Assembly: GCF_019904135.1 (NCBI RefSeq)
Contig: NZ_JAIOGQ010000002.1
Location: forward strand, 1 to 64,000
Origin: Paenibacillus caui
GTDB lineage: Bacteria > Bacillota > Bacilli > Paenibacillales > Paenibacillaceae
Length of the DNA stretch: 64,000 nt
Direction: 5' to 3'
The notes beneath the pieces were generated by a model, which made no database searches, was not told where the DNA came from, and worked only from the letters and a program-made list of their open reading frames with translations. Position 1 is the stretch's first letter; each line of letters opens with the position of its first letter. The translations under genes were made by a program, and so were the position numbers. Shown in pieces: positions 36,506 to 44,723 of the stretch.

Positions 36506-37813
36506 ATGAATAAAGAAATGCAAGTCAATTTACTAACCCCTCTGCCAATCGGCAAAAAAACAACCGTTCGCTGGAAGGTGGCTGTTCTCATGTGGGCGGC
36601 CATTTCGATCAACTACATTGACCGTACGGTTCTCTCCGTTGCTGCTCCCGAGATCTCCCGGCATTTTCAGCTCACTGAAGGTCAAATGGGTATCATTCTG
36701 TCGTCCTTTTTCTGGTCCTATGTCTTATTGCAAATTCCGTCCGGGTGGATTGCCGACAAGATCGGGCAGCGGATTATGCTCGCGGTTTCCGTAGGCTGGT
36801 GGTCACTCGCAACCGCATGTATGGGCTTCGCCCGCGGATTCGGTTCGCTGGTGGCGCTTCGAGTGCTGCTCGGCATGGGCGAAGCTGGCGCCTATCCGTG
36901 CAATGCCGGAATCACCTCCAAGTGGTTCCCCGCTACTGAAAGAGCAAGAGTCGCATCTATTTTTGATAGCGGTTCCAAAGTGGGAACAGCCATTGCGATG
37001 CCGCTGATCGTCTGGCTGGTGGCCGTTTTCAATTGGCAAATCGCCTTTGTCATCTCCGGTGCGCTTGGTTTCGTCTGGATTTTGATCTGGTGGTTCTATT
37101 ATCAGGATCCAGAGAAACACAAATATATCAACAAGGCAGAACTGGCTTTTATTCAGAATGGGCAAATGCAGACCACATCTCATAACGAACGCCCGCTAAA
37201 ATGGTATCAGCTGCTTAAATACCGCAATGTCTGGGCGATATGTCTTGGATTTTTTTGCATCAACTACACGGCTTACTTCTTTATCACCTGGTTTCCTACC
37301 TATCTGGTTGAGGAAAAAGGCATGGGCTCCATCAAAATGGGGTTTGTAGCGATGATCCCTCCCCTTGCAGCCATCCTCTCCCAGCTTTTTGCCGGCTGGT
37401 TGTCCGATAAGCTGTATGAGAGGGGCATGCCGATTACGCGGGTAAGAAAAACGTTCCTCGTAAGCGGACTGATCGTAGCCACTTCCATCGGCTTTGCAGC
37501 CGTTGCGGAACAAATCTGGCTTACCGTTGGACTTCTGACGCTTTCCTATTGCGGTTTAACTTTTGCCGGCTCACAGGTTTGGGCCCTTCCGGCAGACCTT
37601 GCTCCCAAAAACATGGCTTCCACGTTGGGAGCGCTGCAGAACACCTTTTCCAATATGGCGGGGATCGTCGGACCGATTATCACCGGCTTTATCGTTCAGG
37701 CGACCGGCTCGTTTGTTCCGGCGCTTATGCTGACGGCTGGACTCGTTATTTTTGGAGCGCTGAATTACTTGCTTCTTCTTGGCCGAGTTAAAACCATCGA
37801 AACCCAGCCTTAA
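36506..37813 (+). CDS. MFS transporter, anion:cation symporter (hexuronate-like) family
   Basis: About 435 residues with 12 predicted membrane helices. The first helix ends in SINYIDRTVLSVAAPEI, a pattern typical of the ACS family (ExuT, GudP, GarP), and the loop 2-3 motif is GWIADKIGQR. The family imports hexuronates, aldarates, tartrate or related acids by proton symport. GGAGGATAG stands before ATG 36506. It is divergent from the LacI regulator and is followed after 23 bases by a 2-hydroxyacid dehydrogenase, so the two form an operon. The transporter type suggests that the substrate of this locus carries a carboxyl group. Confidence 0.87.
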   Translation: MNKEMQVNLLTPLPIGKKTTVRWKVAVLMWAAISINYIDRTVLSVAAPEISRHFQLTEGQMGIILSSFFWSYVLLQIPSGWIADKIGQRIMLAVSVGWWSLATACMGFARGFGSLVALRVLLGMGEAGAYPCNAGITSKWFPATERARVASIFDSGSKVGTAIAMPLIVWLVAVFNWQIAFVISGALGFVWILIWWFYYQDPEKHKYINKAELAFIQNGQMQTTSHNERPLKWYQLLKYRNVWAICLGFFCINYTAYFFITWFPTYLVEEKGMGSIKMGFVAMIPPLAAILSQLFAGWLSDKLYERGMPITRVRKTFLVSGLIVATSIGFAAVAEQIWLTVGLLTLSYCGLTFAGSQVWALPADLAPKNMASTLGALQNTFSNMAGIVGPIITGFIVQATGSFVPALMLTAGLVIFGALNYLLLLGRVKTIETQP

Positions 37814-37836
37814 TTCATAAGGAGGATGTGCGGAAA

Positions 37837-38925
37837 ATGCCGACAAATTTCAAAGTGCTGGTAACCGCTACCAACTACGGGGAACTGTGCGGGGAAGCCA
37901 AACAGCGGCTGGAGAATTACGATATCGAGGTTATTGAAAATCCGTTCGGCCGTCCCCTGACGTTTGAGGAGCTGCGCGAACGGATTGGAGATATTGACGC
38001 TGTAATCGCCGGAATCGACACCTGGAATGAGGCCGTCTTCCAGCTTGCTCCCAAATTAAAGGCCATTGCCCGCTTTGGTGTTGGCGTTGACAATATCGAT
38101 ATTGAAAAAGCGCGGGATTACGGCATTAAAGTGACAAACGCCCCCAGGCTGAATTCGAATGCCGTAGCTGAACTGACCGTAGGACTTATACTCGGCATCC
38201 TGCGGAATATTCCGGCCCTGGATCACTCGACACGACTCGGAAGCTGGGAGCGTTTCGTCGGCGATGAACTGGACGGCCGCTCAATCGGCTTGCTGGGATT
38301 CGGAAACATCGCCCAAATGGTGGCCAAAAAGCTGCAGGGTTTCGATGTTCAGCTACGCGCCTTTGATAAATACCCGAATGTTGAAAAAGCCAAAGAATAC
38401 CGTGTTGAGATTGTCTCTTTGGAAGATGTGCTGCAAAAGAGCGATATCGTTACCCTGCATCTGCCCAGCCTTCCGGAAACCAAATACTTTATGAATGATG
38501 AACGATTCGGAATGATGAAACCGCATTCCTATTTTGTGAACACATCCAGAGGGCTTCTGGTTGAGGAAAACGCGTTGTACCGTGCGCTCACTTCCGGCAG
38601 CCTGAAGCTTGCGGCCATCGATGTGTATGAACATGAACCGGTACTCCCAAGCAATCCCTTGTTAGGCCTTCCGAATCTGATCGCGACGCCGCATACCGCA
38701 GCGGAAACTTTTGAAACCTACCGAAGTGTCGGTCTGCTGACGGCCGAAGCCATTATAGATTGGACGGCAGAGTTCCGAACAATCTGCTGTAAAGACAGTT
38801 TGTCCGATCCGGCTTCAAATCGTTGTTCTATTCCAGTATTAGCAACAAAAAAGAGGGGTTCCGCATCGTGTTCATGTTTCACCTGGGTAATACGCTTCCA
38901 TCAAGCGATGCTTACCCGGGTTTAA
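37837..38925 (+). CDS. D-isomer-specific 2-hydroxyacid dehydrogenase, frameshifted at the 3' end
   Basis: NAD(H)-dependent dehydrogenase of the phosphoglycerate-dehydrogenase type: RFGVGVDNIDIEKARDYGI, AVAELTVGLILGILR, GRSIGLLGFGNIAQMVAKKL (dinucleotide site), SDIVTLHLPSLPETKYFMN, SYFVNTSRGLLVEENAL, DVYEHEPVL and ATPHTAAET (catalytic His). After AEAIID the frame becomes strange. Re-reading one base back at 38760 gives LDGRVPNNLL and a stop at 38790-38792, the normal family ending. So about one base was lost there, and the product runs 45 foreign residues into a palindromic terminator. The core should still be complete. ATG 37837 follows GGAGGATG. Likely oxidises or reduces a 2-hydroxy acid of the adjacent pathway. 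Confidence 0.8.
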   Translation: MPTNFKVLVTATNYGELCGEAKQRLENYDIEVIENPFGRPLTFEELRERIGDIDAVIAGIDTWNEAVFQLAPKLKAIARFGVGVDNIDIEKARDYGIKVTNAPRLNSNAVAELTVGLILGILRNIPALDHSTRLGSWERFVGDELDGRSIGLLGFGNIAQMVAKKLQGFDVQLRAFDKYPNVEKAKEYRVEIVSLEDVLQKSDIVTLHLPSLPETKYFMNDERFGMMKPHSYFVNTSRGLLVEENALYRALTSGSLKLAAIDVYEHEPVLPSNPLLGLPNLIATPHTAAETFETYRSVGLLTAEAIIDWTAEFRTICCKDSLSDPASNRCSIPVLATKKRGSASCSCFTWVIRFHQAMLTRV

Positions 38926-38960
38926 ACGAGAACGCCGATTTACACGAGCGGAACCCCTTA
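38848..38960 (-). terminator. Very large nested palindrome with minus-strand T run
   Basis: The outer stem AGGGGTTCCGC (38854-38864) pairs perfectly with GCGGAACCCCT (38948-38958). Inside are CGTGT / ACACG, GTTC / GAAC, CCTGGGTAA / TTACCCGGG and CGCTT / AAGCG. On the minus strand the outer stem is followed by CTTTTTTG, so it should terminate the fructan operon arriving from 39390. It is far larger than an ordinary terminator. Confidence 0.7.
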
Positions 38961-39031
38961 CCCATATATGAGACAGGTCTTGACTTTTAATCGCCGGTTT
39001 TGACAGCTTACGCACACGTAATCCGCGGTTA

Positions 39032-39369
39032 TTATCGGGACAATAATCCGTCCATAAGCTTCCGGATGTCCTCCAATCCCCCGAACGAAGGGATCGCGCC
39101 TTTGCCCGTTGTGGCAAGCCCCCCTGCCGCATTTGCAAATCGAATGCTTTCCATAAGCTCGGCCTCCGTCCATTCCGTAACGTGCTTACCGCTTGTGCTT
39201 ACCCTGTATAAAAAGGCACCGAGAAATGCATCTCCTGCACCTGTCGTAGCCACCACATTCACCGGAGCGCCGCCCGGATTCGGCTCATAAGGGTTTCTCC
39301 TGCGGCCGATTTGCCGTAAGGCAGAAAATCAATTAAATATTCCCCAAGCGCTACCGCATCAAATTTCAT
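39032..39369 (-). pseudogene. scrK: Fructokinase (PfkB family) remnant with large internal deletion
   Basis: From ATG 39369, behind GGGGAGAG, the frame reads MKFDAVALGEYLIDFLPYGK, the start of a PfkB-type fructokinase. At 39290 one T is missing (frameshift); the next frame continues YEPNPGGAPVNV, still in the family's substrate-binding region, and then jumps straight to VATTGAGDAFLGAFL, the anion-hole/catalytic-Asp motif near the C-terminus. About 200 codons are gone. The remainder (IRFANAAGGLATTGKGAIPSF) ends normally at 39032. The enzyme, which would phosphorylate fructose released by the adjacent GH32 enzymes, is dead. Confidence 0.8.
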
Positions 39370-39389
39370 CCTTCTCTCTCCCCTTTTGT

Positions 39390-40229
39390 TTAGCCTTTAA
39401 TCCCCGACATGGCGATGCCTTGAATATAATAACGCTGCAGGAACAGGAACAGGATAAGAATCGGAAGCGTAGAAATCGTGCTCGCCGCCAAAATTTTGGA
39501 CCAATCCGTTCCTTCCGTGGAGGAGAAAGAAGCGATGGCCACCTGGATCATCTGCTTGGCGTTGTCATTAATTACGATAAGCGGCCAGAGATAGGAGTCC
39601 CAGTTGCCCAAAAAGGTCATGAGTCCAAGCGTAACCAGAGCAGGTACGGCAGCCGGAAGCACGATGCTCATGAAGGCCCGTGGAATCGATGCCCCGTCAA
39701 TTCTGGCTGCTTCCATAATTTCATTCGGGATGTCCGCGAAAAACTGCCGCAGCAGAAAGATCCCGAACACCGACAGCATCGAAGGAATAATCAGCGCCTC
39801 ATAAGAATTTAGCCAGTTCAGATAATGCATGGTGAGATAGTTAGGCACAAGCGTAACTTCGCCTGGAATGACCATGGCGGACATAAACAGGATGAACACA
39901 AGATTTTTTCCGCGAAAACGCAGCTTGGCAAAGGCGAAAGCCGCCATGGCATTGATAATCAGAACAGCCACTGTAACCGTAGCCGCTACAAATAACGTAT
40001 TGCCGATGTACCGGAAGAACGGGTTCGTTTCATTAAAAATGACTTTCCCGTAATTCGAGAACGTGAAATCCACCGGAATGAGCATATGAATGTTGAGCCC
40101 TGACGCATATTTGAATAGTTCCTGATATGGACGAAGCGAACCGAGAATCATCCAGATGACGGGAAATAGACAAATAAGGGCGATCAAGACCATGGCCGTA
40201 TATTTTACCGTTAACAGAGTTATCTTCAT
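39390..40229 (-). CDS. Carbohydrate ABC transporter permease (MalG type)
   Basis: A 279-residue inner-membrane permease with six helices. The cytoplasmic EAA loop, which docks the ATPase, is visible as EAARIDGASIPRAFMSIVLPAAVPAL. The family (CUT1) takes up di- and oligosaccharides. AGGAGG precedes ATG 40229 and 28 bases separate it from the MalF-type gene. Together with the binding protein at 48298 it should import fructo-oligosaccharides or sucrose. As usual for CUT1 systems in this group, no ATPase gene is present; a shared MsmX-type ATPase elsewhere is expected. Confidence 0.9.
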   Translation of the reverse strand: MKITLLTVKYTAMVLIALICLFPVIWMILGSLRPYQELFKYASGLNIHMLIPVDFTFSNYGKVIFNETNPFFRYIGNTLFVAATVTVAVLIINAMAAFAFAKLRFRGKNLVFILFMSAMVIPGEVTLVPNYLTMHYLNWLNSYEALIIPSMLSVFGIFLLRQFFADIPNEIMEAARIDGASIPRAFMSIVLPAAVPALVTLGLMTFLGNWDSYLWPLIVINDNAKQMIQVAIASFSSTEGTDWSKILAASTISTLPILILFLFLQRYYIQGIAMSGIKG

Positions 40230-40257
40230 GGCTTTTGTACCTCCTGCATGAATAAGT

Positions 40258-41160
40258 CTAGTCTTCTCTATTGAAAAATTTCATTTGCACCAGCGAGATG
40301 ATCAGCACAATGGCGAACAACACAAATGCCGCAGAGGTGGCATAGCCCATTTGGCTTTGCTGGAAGGCCAGCTTGTAGATATAGAACACGACGGTTTCCG
40401 TGGAGCCGTTTGGACCGCCGTTGGTCAGCACGAAAATAAGTCCCGAAAGCTTGATGGCGTCAATCGTCGTAATGATGACGACAAATGCCGTCGTGCGGTT
40501 AAGCAGCGGCAGCGTGATCCGGAAGAACTGTTGTATCTTCGACGCTCCGTCTACCCTTGCCGCTTCATACAAATCCTGCGAAATATTATTCAGTCCAGCC
40601 AAATAGATGATCATGAAAAATCCGACGGCTTTCCAGATGCCCAAAATAATGACCCCGTTCATCGCCGTATCCGGGTTGGACAAAAAGCTCGTTGTCGGCA
40701 GATGAAGCAGCTTCAAAAAATTGTTCAGAGCGCCAAAGTCTTTGTTGTAGATCAGTTTAAATACAATAGCCGCCACCGAAGTCGAAATTACGACCGGGAT
40801 GAAATAAAACGTGCGGAAAAGTCCCGTTCCCGGACGCCGTTTCTGGATCAGCAGCGCAAGCCCGAGCGAAATGCAGGTTTGCACGGGAATGACGATCACG
40901 GCAAAATAGAAGGAGTGCGCAAGACTGCTCAGAAACTCTTTGTCGCGGAAGAGCTGCACGTAGTTATCAAGCCCCACGAAGGATTTATTTGAACTTATTA
41001 GCGAATAATTTTGAAAACTGATGATAAAGGCTTGAATCATCGGATAAAAAACGAATACCAGCAGCAGCAGAAATGCAGGCAGGATGAACCAGAGTGCGGT
41101 TCTCTGCTCATGTCTGTAAAATCGGTCCGACCCTTTTTTTCCTTTAATTGCGGATTCCAT
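40258..41160 (-). CDS. Carbohydrate ABC transporter permease (MalF type)
   Basis: A 300-residue permease with six membrane helices, the partner of the gene at 39390. The EAA loop is LYEAARVDGASKIQQFFRITLPLL, and the GGPNGSTETVVFYIYKLAF region is typical of the CUT1 family. AAAGGGG precedes ATG 41160, 14 bases after the levanase gene, so it is co-transcribed with both GH32 genes. Confidence 0.9.
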   Translation of the reverse strand: MESAIKGKKGSDRFYRHEQRTALWFILPAFLLLLVFVFYPMIQAFIISFQNYSLISSNKSFVGLDNYVQLFRDKEFLSSLAHSFYFAVIVIPVQTCISLGLALLIQKRRPGTGLFRTFYFIPVVISTSVAAIVFKLIYNKDFGALNNFLKLLHLPTTSFLSNPDTAMNGVIILGIWKAVGFFMIIYLAGLNNISQDLYEAARVDGASKIQQFFRITLPLLNRTTAFVVIITTIDAIKLSGLIFVLTNGGPNGSTETVVFYIYKLAFQQSQMGYATSAAFVLFAIVLIISLVQMKFFNRED

Positions 41161-41174
41161 ACGGCATAACCCCT

Positions 41175-43046
41175 TTATTCTTGATATACAAATACATTCA
41201 GCACAGCCGAGACGGTTCCGTCCGAAGTGACCCCTTTGATCTCGACGCTGCCTGACTTCAGTCCTTTAATCCGGGCTTCCGTTCCTTTGCTTTGCTCCAC
41301 CTTCGCGATGGATTCGTCGCTGGAGACCCAGTTCAGCTGCTGAGGCAGGCTAAGCGGAACAACCGCTCCTTTAATGGACTGTATAGAGCCTACGGGAATA
41401 TCCAGACTTGTCTGCTCAAGCAGCACTCTTAGCGGTGCTTTGGAATCCGGATCCTCATCCCGCCAAATCGTTCGCAGCGGATAATAAGCCGCCTTGTTAA
41501 GCACAACGCCTCCTCCTTCGGAGAAGAGCTCAAGACCATTGCTAACCGCGCCCGGAAAAACAAGATTGGAGGAAACGATCTCGCCGTCATTCGCAAAGAT
41601 TTCAACGGTTGATTCATCTACAAAGATTTGAAGCTTCAGTTTCCCGTTCTTGAGTTCCAGGGGAGCTGTCATCGCCTCGGCAAATCCGGATTCAAACTGG
41701 GACTCGCCGGAGCGGGTCCGGTCGAAAATCAATTGCTTCGCCTTTGGATCGTAAGTGATCACCGTTTCCTGATTCGTCCCTTTTCGAAGCTTCAAGCCGA
41801 ACCTGGAATCCGAGTTGACCGTAAATTCCGTATCCAGTTCATAGGAGGTCCCGTGAATGCCTGAAAGCGGATTCGTTTTAGTCGTCAGCTCTTGCTCTGC
41901 AAGCTCGGTTGCCTTTCCTCGAAGCGTTTCCAATTCCTTAACCGGTTTCTGTACGAGCCGGATGCCTTTGCCCGGGATATCGCGAAGCGTGAGTTCACGG
42001 GACACGGACATATTCCCTTTCCAGGGCGATGTCGGCATGTTAAACGGGTATCTCCAGTTCGACATCCATCCGACCCAGATGCGGCGTCCGTCCTTTTCAG
42101 GGATATCCGAGAAGGAAACGGCGGCATAGAAGTCTTTGCCAAAGTCCGTCCATAGTACATCGGAAGGCGCGTTGTCATTCGTGAAATTCTCACCGTCAAA
42201 TGAACCGACGAAGTATTGAGCGGTAGACCCCTTTGTCGTTTCATTGTTTCCAATGCTTACGGTAAGGACCCACTTCTTCTGCTCAGTTCCTTCCACGGGA
42301 AGCTCGAATAGATCCGGACATTCCCAAACCGCGGCATGGGATCCCTGGTCCGACCCGAATTCGCCGGTCATGGTCCATTCTTTCAAGTTTTTGGAGCTGT
42401 AAAATCTCACCTTTTGATCGACGGACACAGCCATGACCCATTTCTTGGCCGGCCCGTACCAGATAACCTTCGGATCCCGAAAATCTTTGAGTCCGGGATT
42501 CGGAATAACCGGATTGCCTTCATATTTGGTCCAGGTTCGGCCTTTGTCGCTGCTGTAAGCGATGCTTTGCGACTGGACGCCATCCTTAAAATGGGTGAAG
42601 ATGGCAACTAGCCCTGCTTTGCCTCCAAAAAATCCGCTCGTATCCTTGCGATCGACAACCGCGCTGCCAGACCAGATTTCACCCAAAGCATCGCGAACCA
42701 GGGCGGGCTGAAGCTCGGTCCAGTGAATCAGATCCGTGCTTACCATATGCCCCCATTGACCGCTGTTCTGGTAAAACTGGTGGTACTCGCCAGCGAAATA
42801 CACCATACCGTTCGGATCGCTCATATTACCGGTTGCATCCGACACATGATATTGCGGCCGGTACAATTCCGTATGATAAGACCGGTCGGAATTGTAAACG
42901 AACGGAGGAGGGGAGTCTATAGGCGGCTCCTCATCATTTCCGCTATCCGTTTTTGTGCATCCAGCCAGCATGGTGGCTCCGGCGAATGCTGCCGCGAGCA
43001 GAACTCTGGAAGTGACCAGGACCTTTTTGCGGGTATTGCTGCTCAT
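41175..43046 (-). CDS. GH32 fructan hydrolase lipoprotein (levanase-like) with C-terminal Ig-like domain
   Basis: A 623-residue extracellular lipoprotein: lipobox LAGC with Cys30. The GH32 propeller has the nucleophile motif NMSDPNG (Asp77; the usual residue before Asp is Asn, here Ser), FRDPKV (Asp191) and WECPDLF (Glu242), then the beta-sandwich (LQIFVDESTVEIFANDGE). The last 85 residues form a Big_2-type bacterial Ig-like domain (SLDIPVGSIQSIKG...ESIAKVEQSKGTEARIKGLKSGSVEI). It would cut levan or inulin at the cell surface to feed the ABC importer. AAAAGGAGG precedes ATG 43046. Sixteen bases after the ScrB-like gene. Confidence 0.9.
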   Translation of the reverse strand: MSSNTRKKVLVTSRVLLAAAFAGATMLAGCTKTDSGNDEEPPIDSPPPFVYNSDRSYHTELYRPQYHVSDATGNMSDPNGMVYFAGEYHQFYQNSGQWGHMVSTDLIHWTELQPALVRDALGEIWSGSAVVDRKDTSGFFGGKAGLVAIFTHFKDGVQSQSIAYSSDKGRTWTKYEGNPVIPNPGLKDFRDPKVIWYGPAKKWVMAVSVDQKVRFYSSKNLKEWTMTGEFGSDQGSHAAVWECPDLFELPVEGTEQKKWVLTVSIGNNETTKGSTAQYFVGSFDGENFTNDNAPSDVLWTDFGKDFYAAVSFSDIPEKDGRRIWVGWMSNWRYPFNMPTSPWKGNMSVSRELTLRDIPGKGIRLVQKPVKELETLRGKATELAEQELTTKTNPLSGIHGTSYELDTEFTVNSDSRFGLKLRKGTNQETVITYDPKAKQLIFDRTRSGESQFESGFAEAMTAPLELKNGKLKLQIFVDESTVEIFANDGEIVSSNLVFPGAVSNGLELFSEGGGVVLNKAAYYPLRTIWRDEDPDSKAPLRVLLEQTSLDIPVGSIQSIKGAVVPLSLPQQLNWVSSDESIAKVEQSKGTEARIKGLKSGSVEIKGVTSDGTVSAVLNVFVYQE

Positions 43047-43062
43047 GCGTTAGTCCTCCTTT

Positions 43063-44550
43063 TTAGTTCCAGATATTGCCGAGTTCCCATCCTTCCAGCG
43101 TAACTTTCGCCTTCCCGCCTGTGGCCGTTACCTTAAACGTCCGGCTGTCGTCCCCGGGATAAATGCGATTTGTGATTACCTTTTCGCCGTCGTTCACAAA
43201 AATCTCCAGTGAAGAACGGTCCAGGAACATGTGGAGCTTCACTTCGGAACTGCTGCTCTCCGGCAGTACGATCCGGTTGACACCCCCGTCCCCAATCCCC
43301 GACTCGCTGCGGTCCACGGTCAATATCCGGTCCCTGAATGAGTAAGCAACGGTTGTTTTCTCCCGGTCATCTTCCGAGGAAGACAAATTGAATACCACCG
43401 AGACCTTCTCGTCGTCCCCCTTGCTCAGCCAAGCTATGATCTCCAGCGGATTTCCATCCGGCTGATTCCAGCAGCGAATTTCTCCGTCCTGAAGCAATAG
43501 GCTCTCGCTGATCCAATGGGCCTCACGCAGAGCTTCGAGCTCACGGATAGGCCGGCTGACAACCGTTCCTTGCGGCGTCAGAACCAGTTCACGCGGAAGC
43601 GTCATCGCCCCGTACCATCCACGTTCTTCGGAAATCAGCTTCGAGCCCCACATATCCATCCAGGCTATAACAATCCGTCTGCCCTTGTCATCCAGCAAGG
43701 TTTGGGCCGCATAGAAATCAAATCCTTCGTCCAGCCTCGCCTCATACTCTGGCTTGAATTTGCCGGTTTCATAATCCATTTCACCGACCATCAGCCAATT
43801 CTTAGCTCCGTTCATATTCATGGGAGAAATAGCAAGCACATGCTTGTCTCCAAGCGGAAACAGATCGGGGCACTCCCACATGTCTCCCTTCGTTCCGTCG
43901 CTCTCCGCCGCGACGCCCATGTACTCCCATTCCGTCAGAGTGGCGGAACGGTACAACAGCGCTTGCCCTTTCCCGTCTTGGCCGGAGCCGACCACCATGT
44001 ACCATGAATCCCCCTGCTTCCAAACCTTGGGGTCACGGAAGCCGAAACGCGCTCCATCCGGCGCCTTTCCAATAACCGGATTGGCCGGATGCTTCTTGAA
44101 CACAACTCCGTCCGCGCTTTCGGCCATGCACTGCACTTCCACCGGAGCTCTCCCGTCTACATGCCCGGTGTAGAACAGGACAAGCTTGCCATCGGCTTGA
44201 ACGGCGCTGCCGGACCATACACCATAGCCGCCTTCCTCGCCCTTGTCGTACTCTTCCGAAGGGGCGAGAGCAACCGGAAGGTGGGTCCAGTGAATAAGGT
44301 CTTTACTTTTGGCATGTCCCCAATGCATGGGACCCCATATCGATTTGTAAGGATAATATTGATAGAACAAGTGATACTCGCCCCGGAAATGGATCAGCCC
44401 GTTCGGGTCGTTCATCCATCCGACCGGCGGCATGAAATGATAATTTAAACGAAATGGCTCCTCCTGAGCCCCCTTGGATTGCTCGTTAATATGCTCGTTA
44501 GCTTTCCTGATGACTTCCTCGTGTTCCGTTTTTTGATTGGATGCAAGCAT
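43063..44550 (-). CDS. Cytoplasmic GH32 sucrose-(6-phosphate) hydrolase or exo-fructosidase
   Basis: About 495 residues, no signal peptide. GH32 motifs are all standard: GWMNDPNGLIHF (Asp48), FGFRDPKVW (Asp173) and WECPDLFPLG (Glu226), with the C-terminal sandwich LHMFLDRSSLEIFVNDGE. It should hydrolyse imported sucrose or short fructo-oligosaccharides to glucose and fructose. I start it at ATG 44550 behind GGAGGGGG; the frame runs up to 44673, but the extra 41 residues do not look like the family. First gene of the operon scrB-like, levanase, two permeases, fructokinase remnant. Confidence 0.9.
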   Translation of the reverse strand: MLASNQKTEHEEVIRKANEHINEQSKGAQEEPFRLNYHFMPPVGWMNDPNGLIHFRGEYHLFYQYYPYKSIWGPMHWGHAKSKDLIHWTHLPVALAPSEEYDKGEEGGYGVWSGSAVQADGKLVLFYTGHVDGRAPVEVQCMAESADGVVFKKHPANPVIGKAPDGARFGFRDPKVWKQGDSWYMVVGSGQDGKGQALLYRSATLTEWEYMGVAAESDGTKGDMWECPDLFPLGDKHVLAISPMNMNGAKNWLMVGEMDYETGKFKPEYEARLDEGFDFYAAQTLLDDKGRRIVIAWMDMWGSKLISEERGWYGAMTLPRELVLTPQGTVVSRPIRELEALREAHWISESLLLQDGEIRCWNQPDGNPLEIIAWLSKGDDEKVSVVFNLSSSEDDREKTTVAYSFRDRILTVDRSESGIGDGGVNRIVLPESSSSEVKLHMFLDRSSLEIFVNDGEKVITNRIYPGDDSRTFKVTATGGKAKVTLEGWELGNIWN

Positions 44551-44675
44551 AGCAGCAGCTTCCCCCTCCGATATCTGTTTGTCGAATGTTGCTATGAATC
44601 CATTGTACCGAAGAGGCAAACAAAAAAATTTCACTATTATCGGTTTGTTTGTTTCAATCTTTTTACTTTGCACGC

Positions 44676-44703
44676 AAATAAGCCCCGGCGAATGCCGCCG
44701 GGG
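44676..44703 (-). terminator. Terminator-like hairpin after the response-regulator gene
   Basis: Perfect CCCCGGCG / CGCCGGGG stem with a short loop; the following T run on the minus strand is weak (CTTATTTG), so read-through into the GH32 operon is possible. Confidence 0.6.
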
Positions 44704-44723
44704 AGCCTCCTGACTCTATTCAT

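Noticed and set aside
44551-44673. N-terminal extension of the cytosolic GH32 enzyme
   Set aside because: No ribosome site at 44673, the residues do not fit the family, and ATG 44550 has GGAGGGGG before it.
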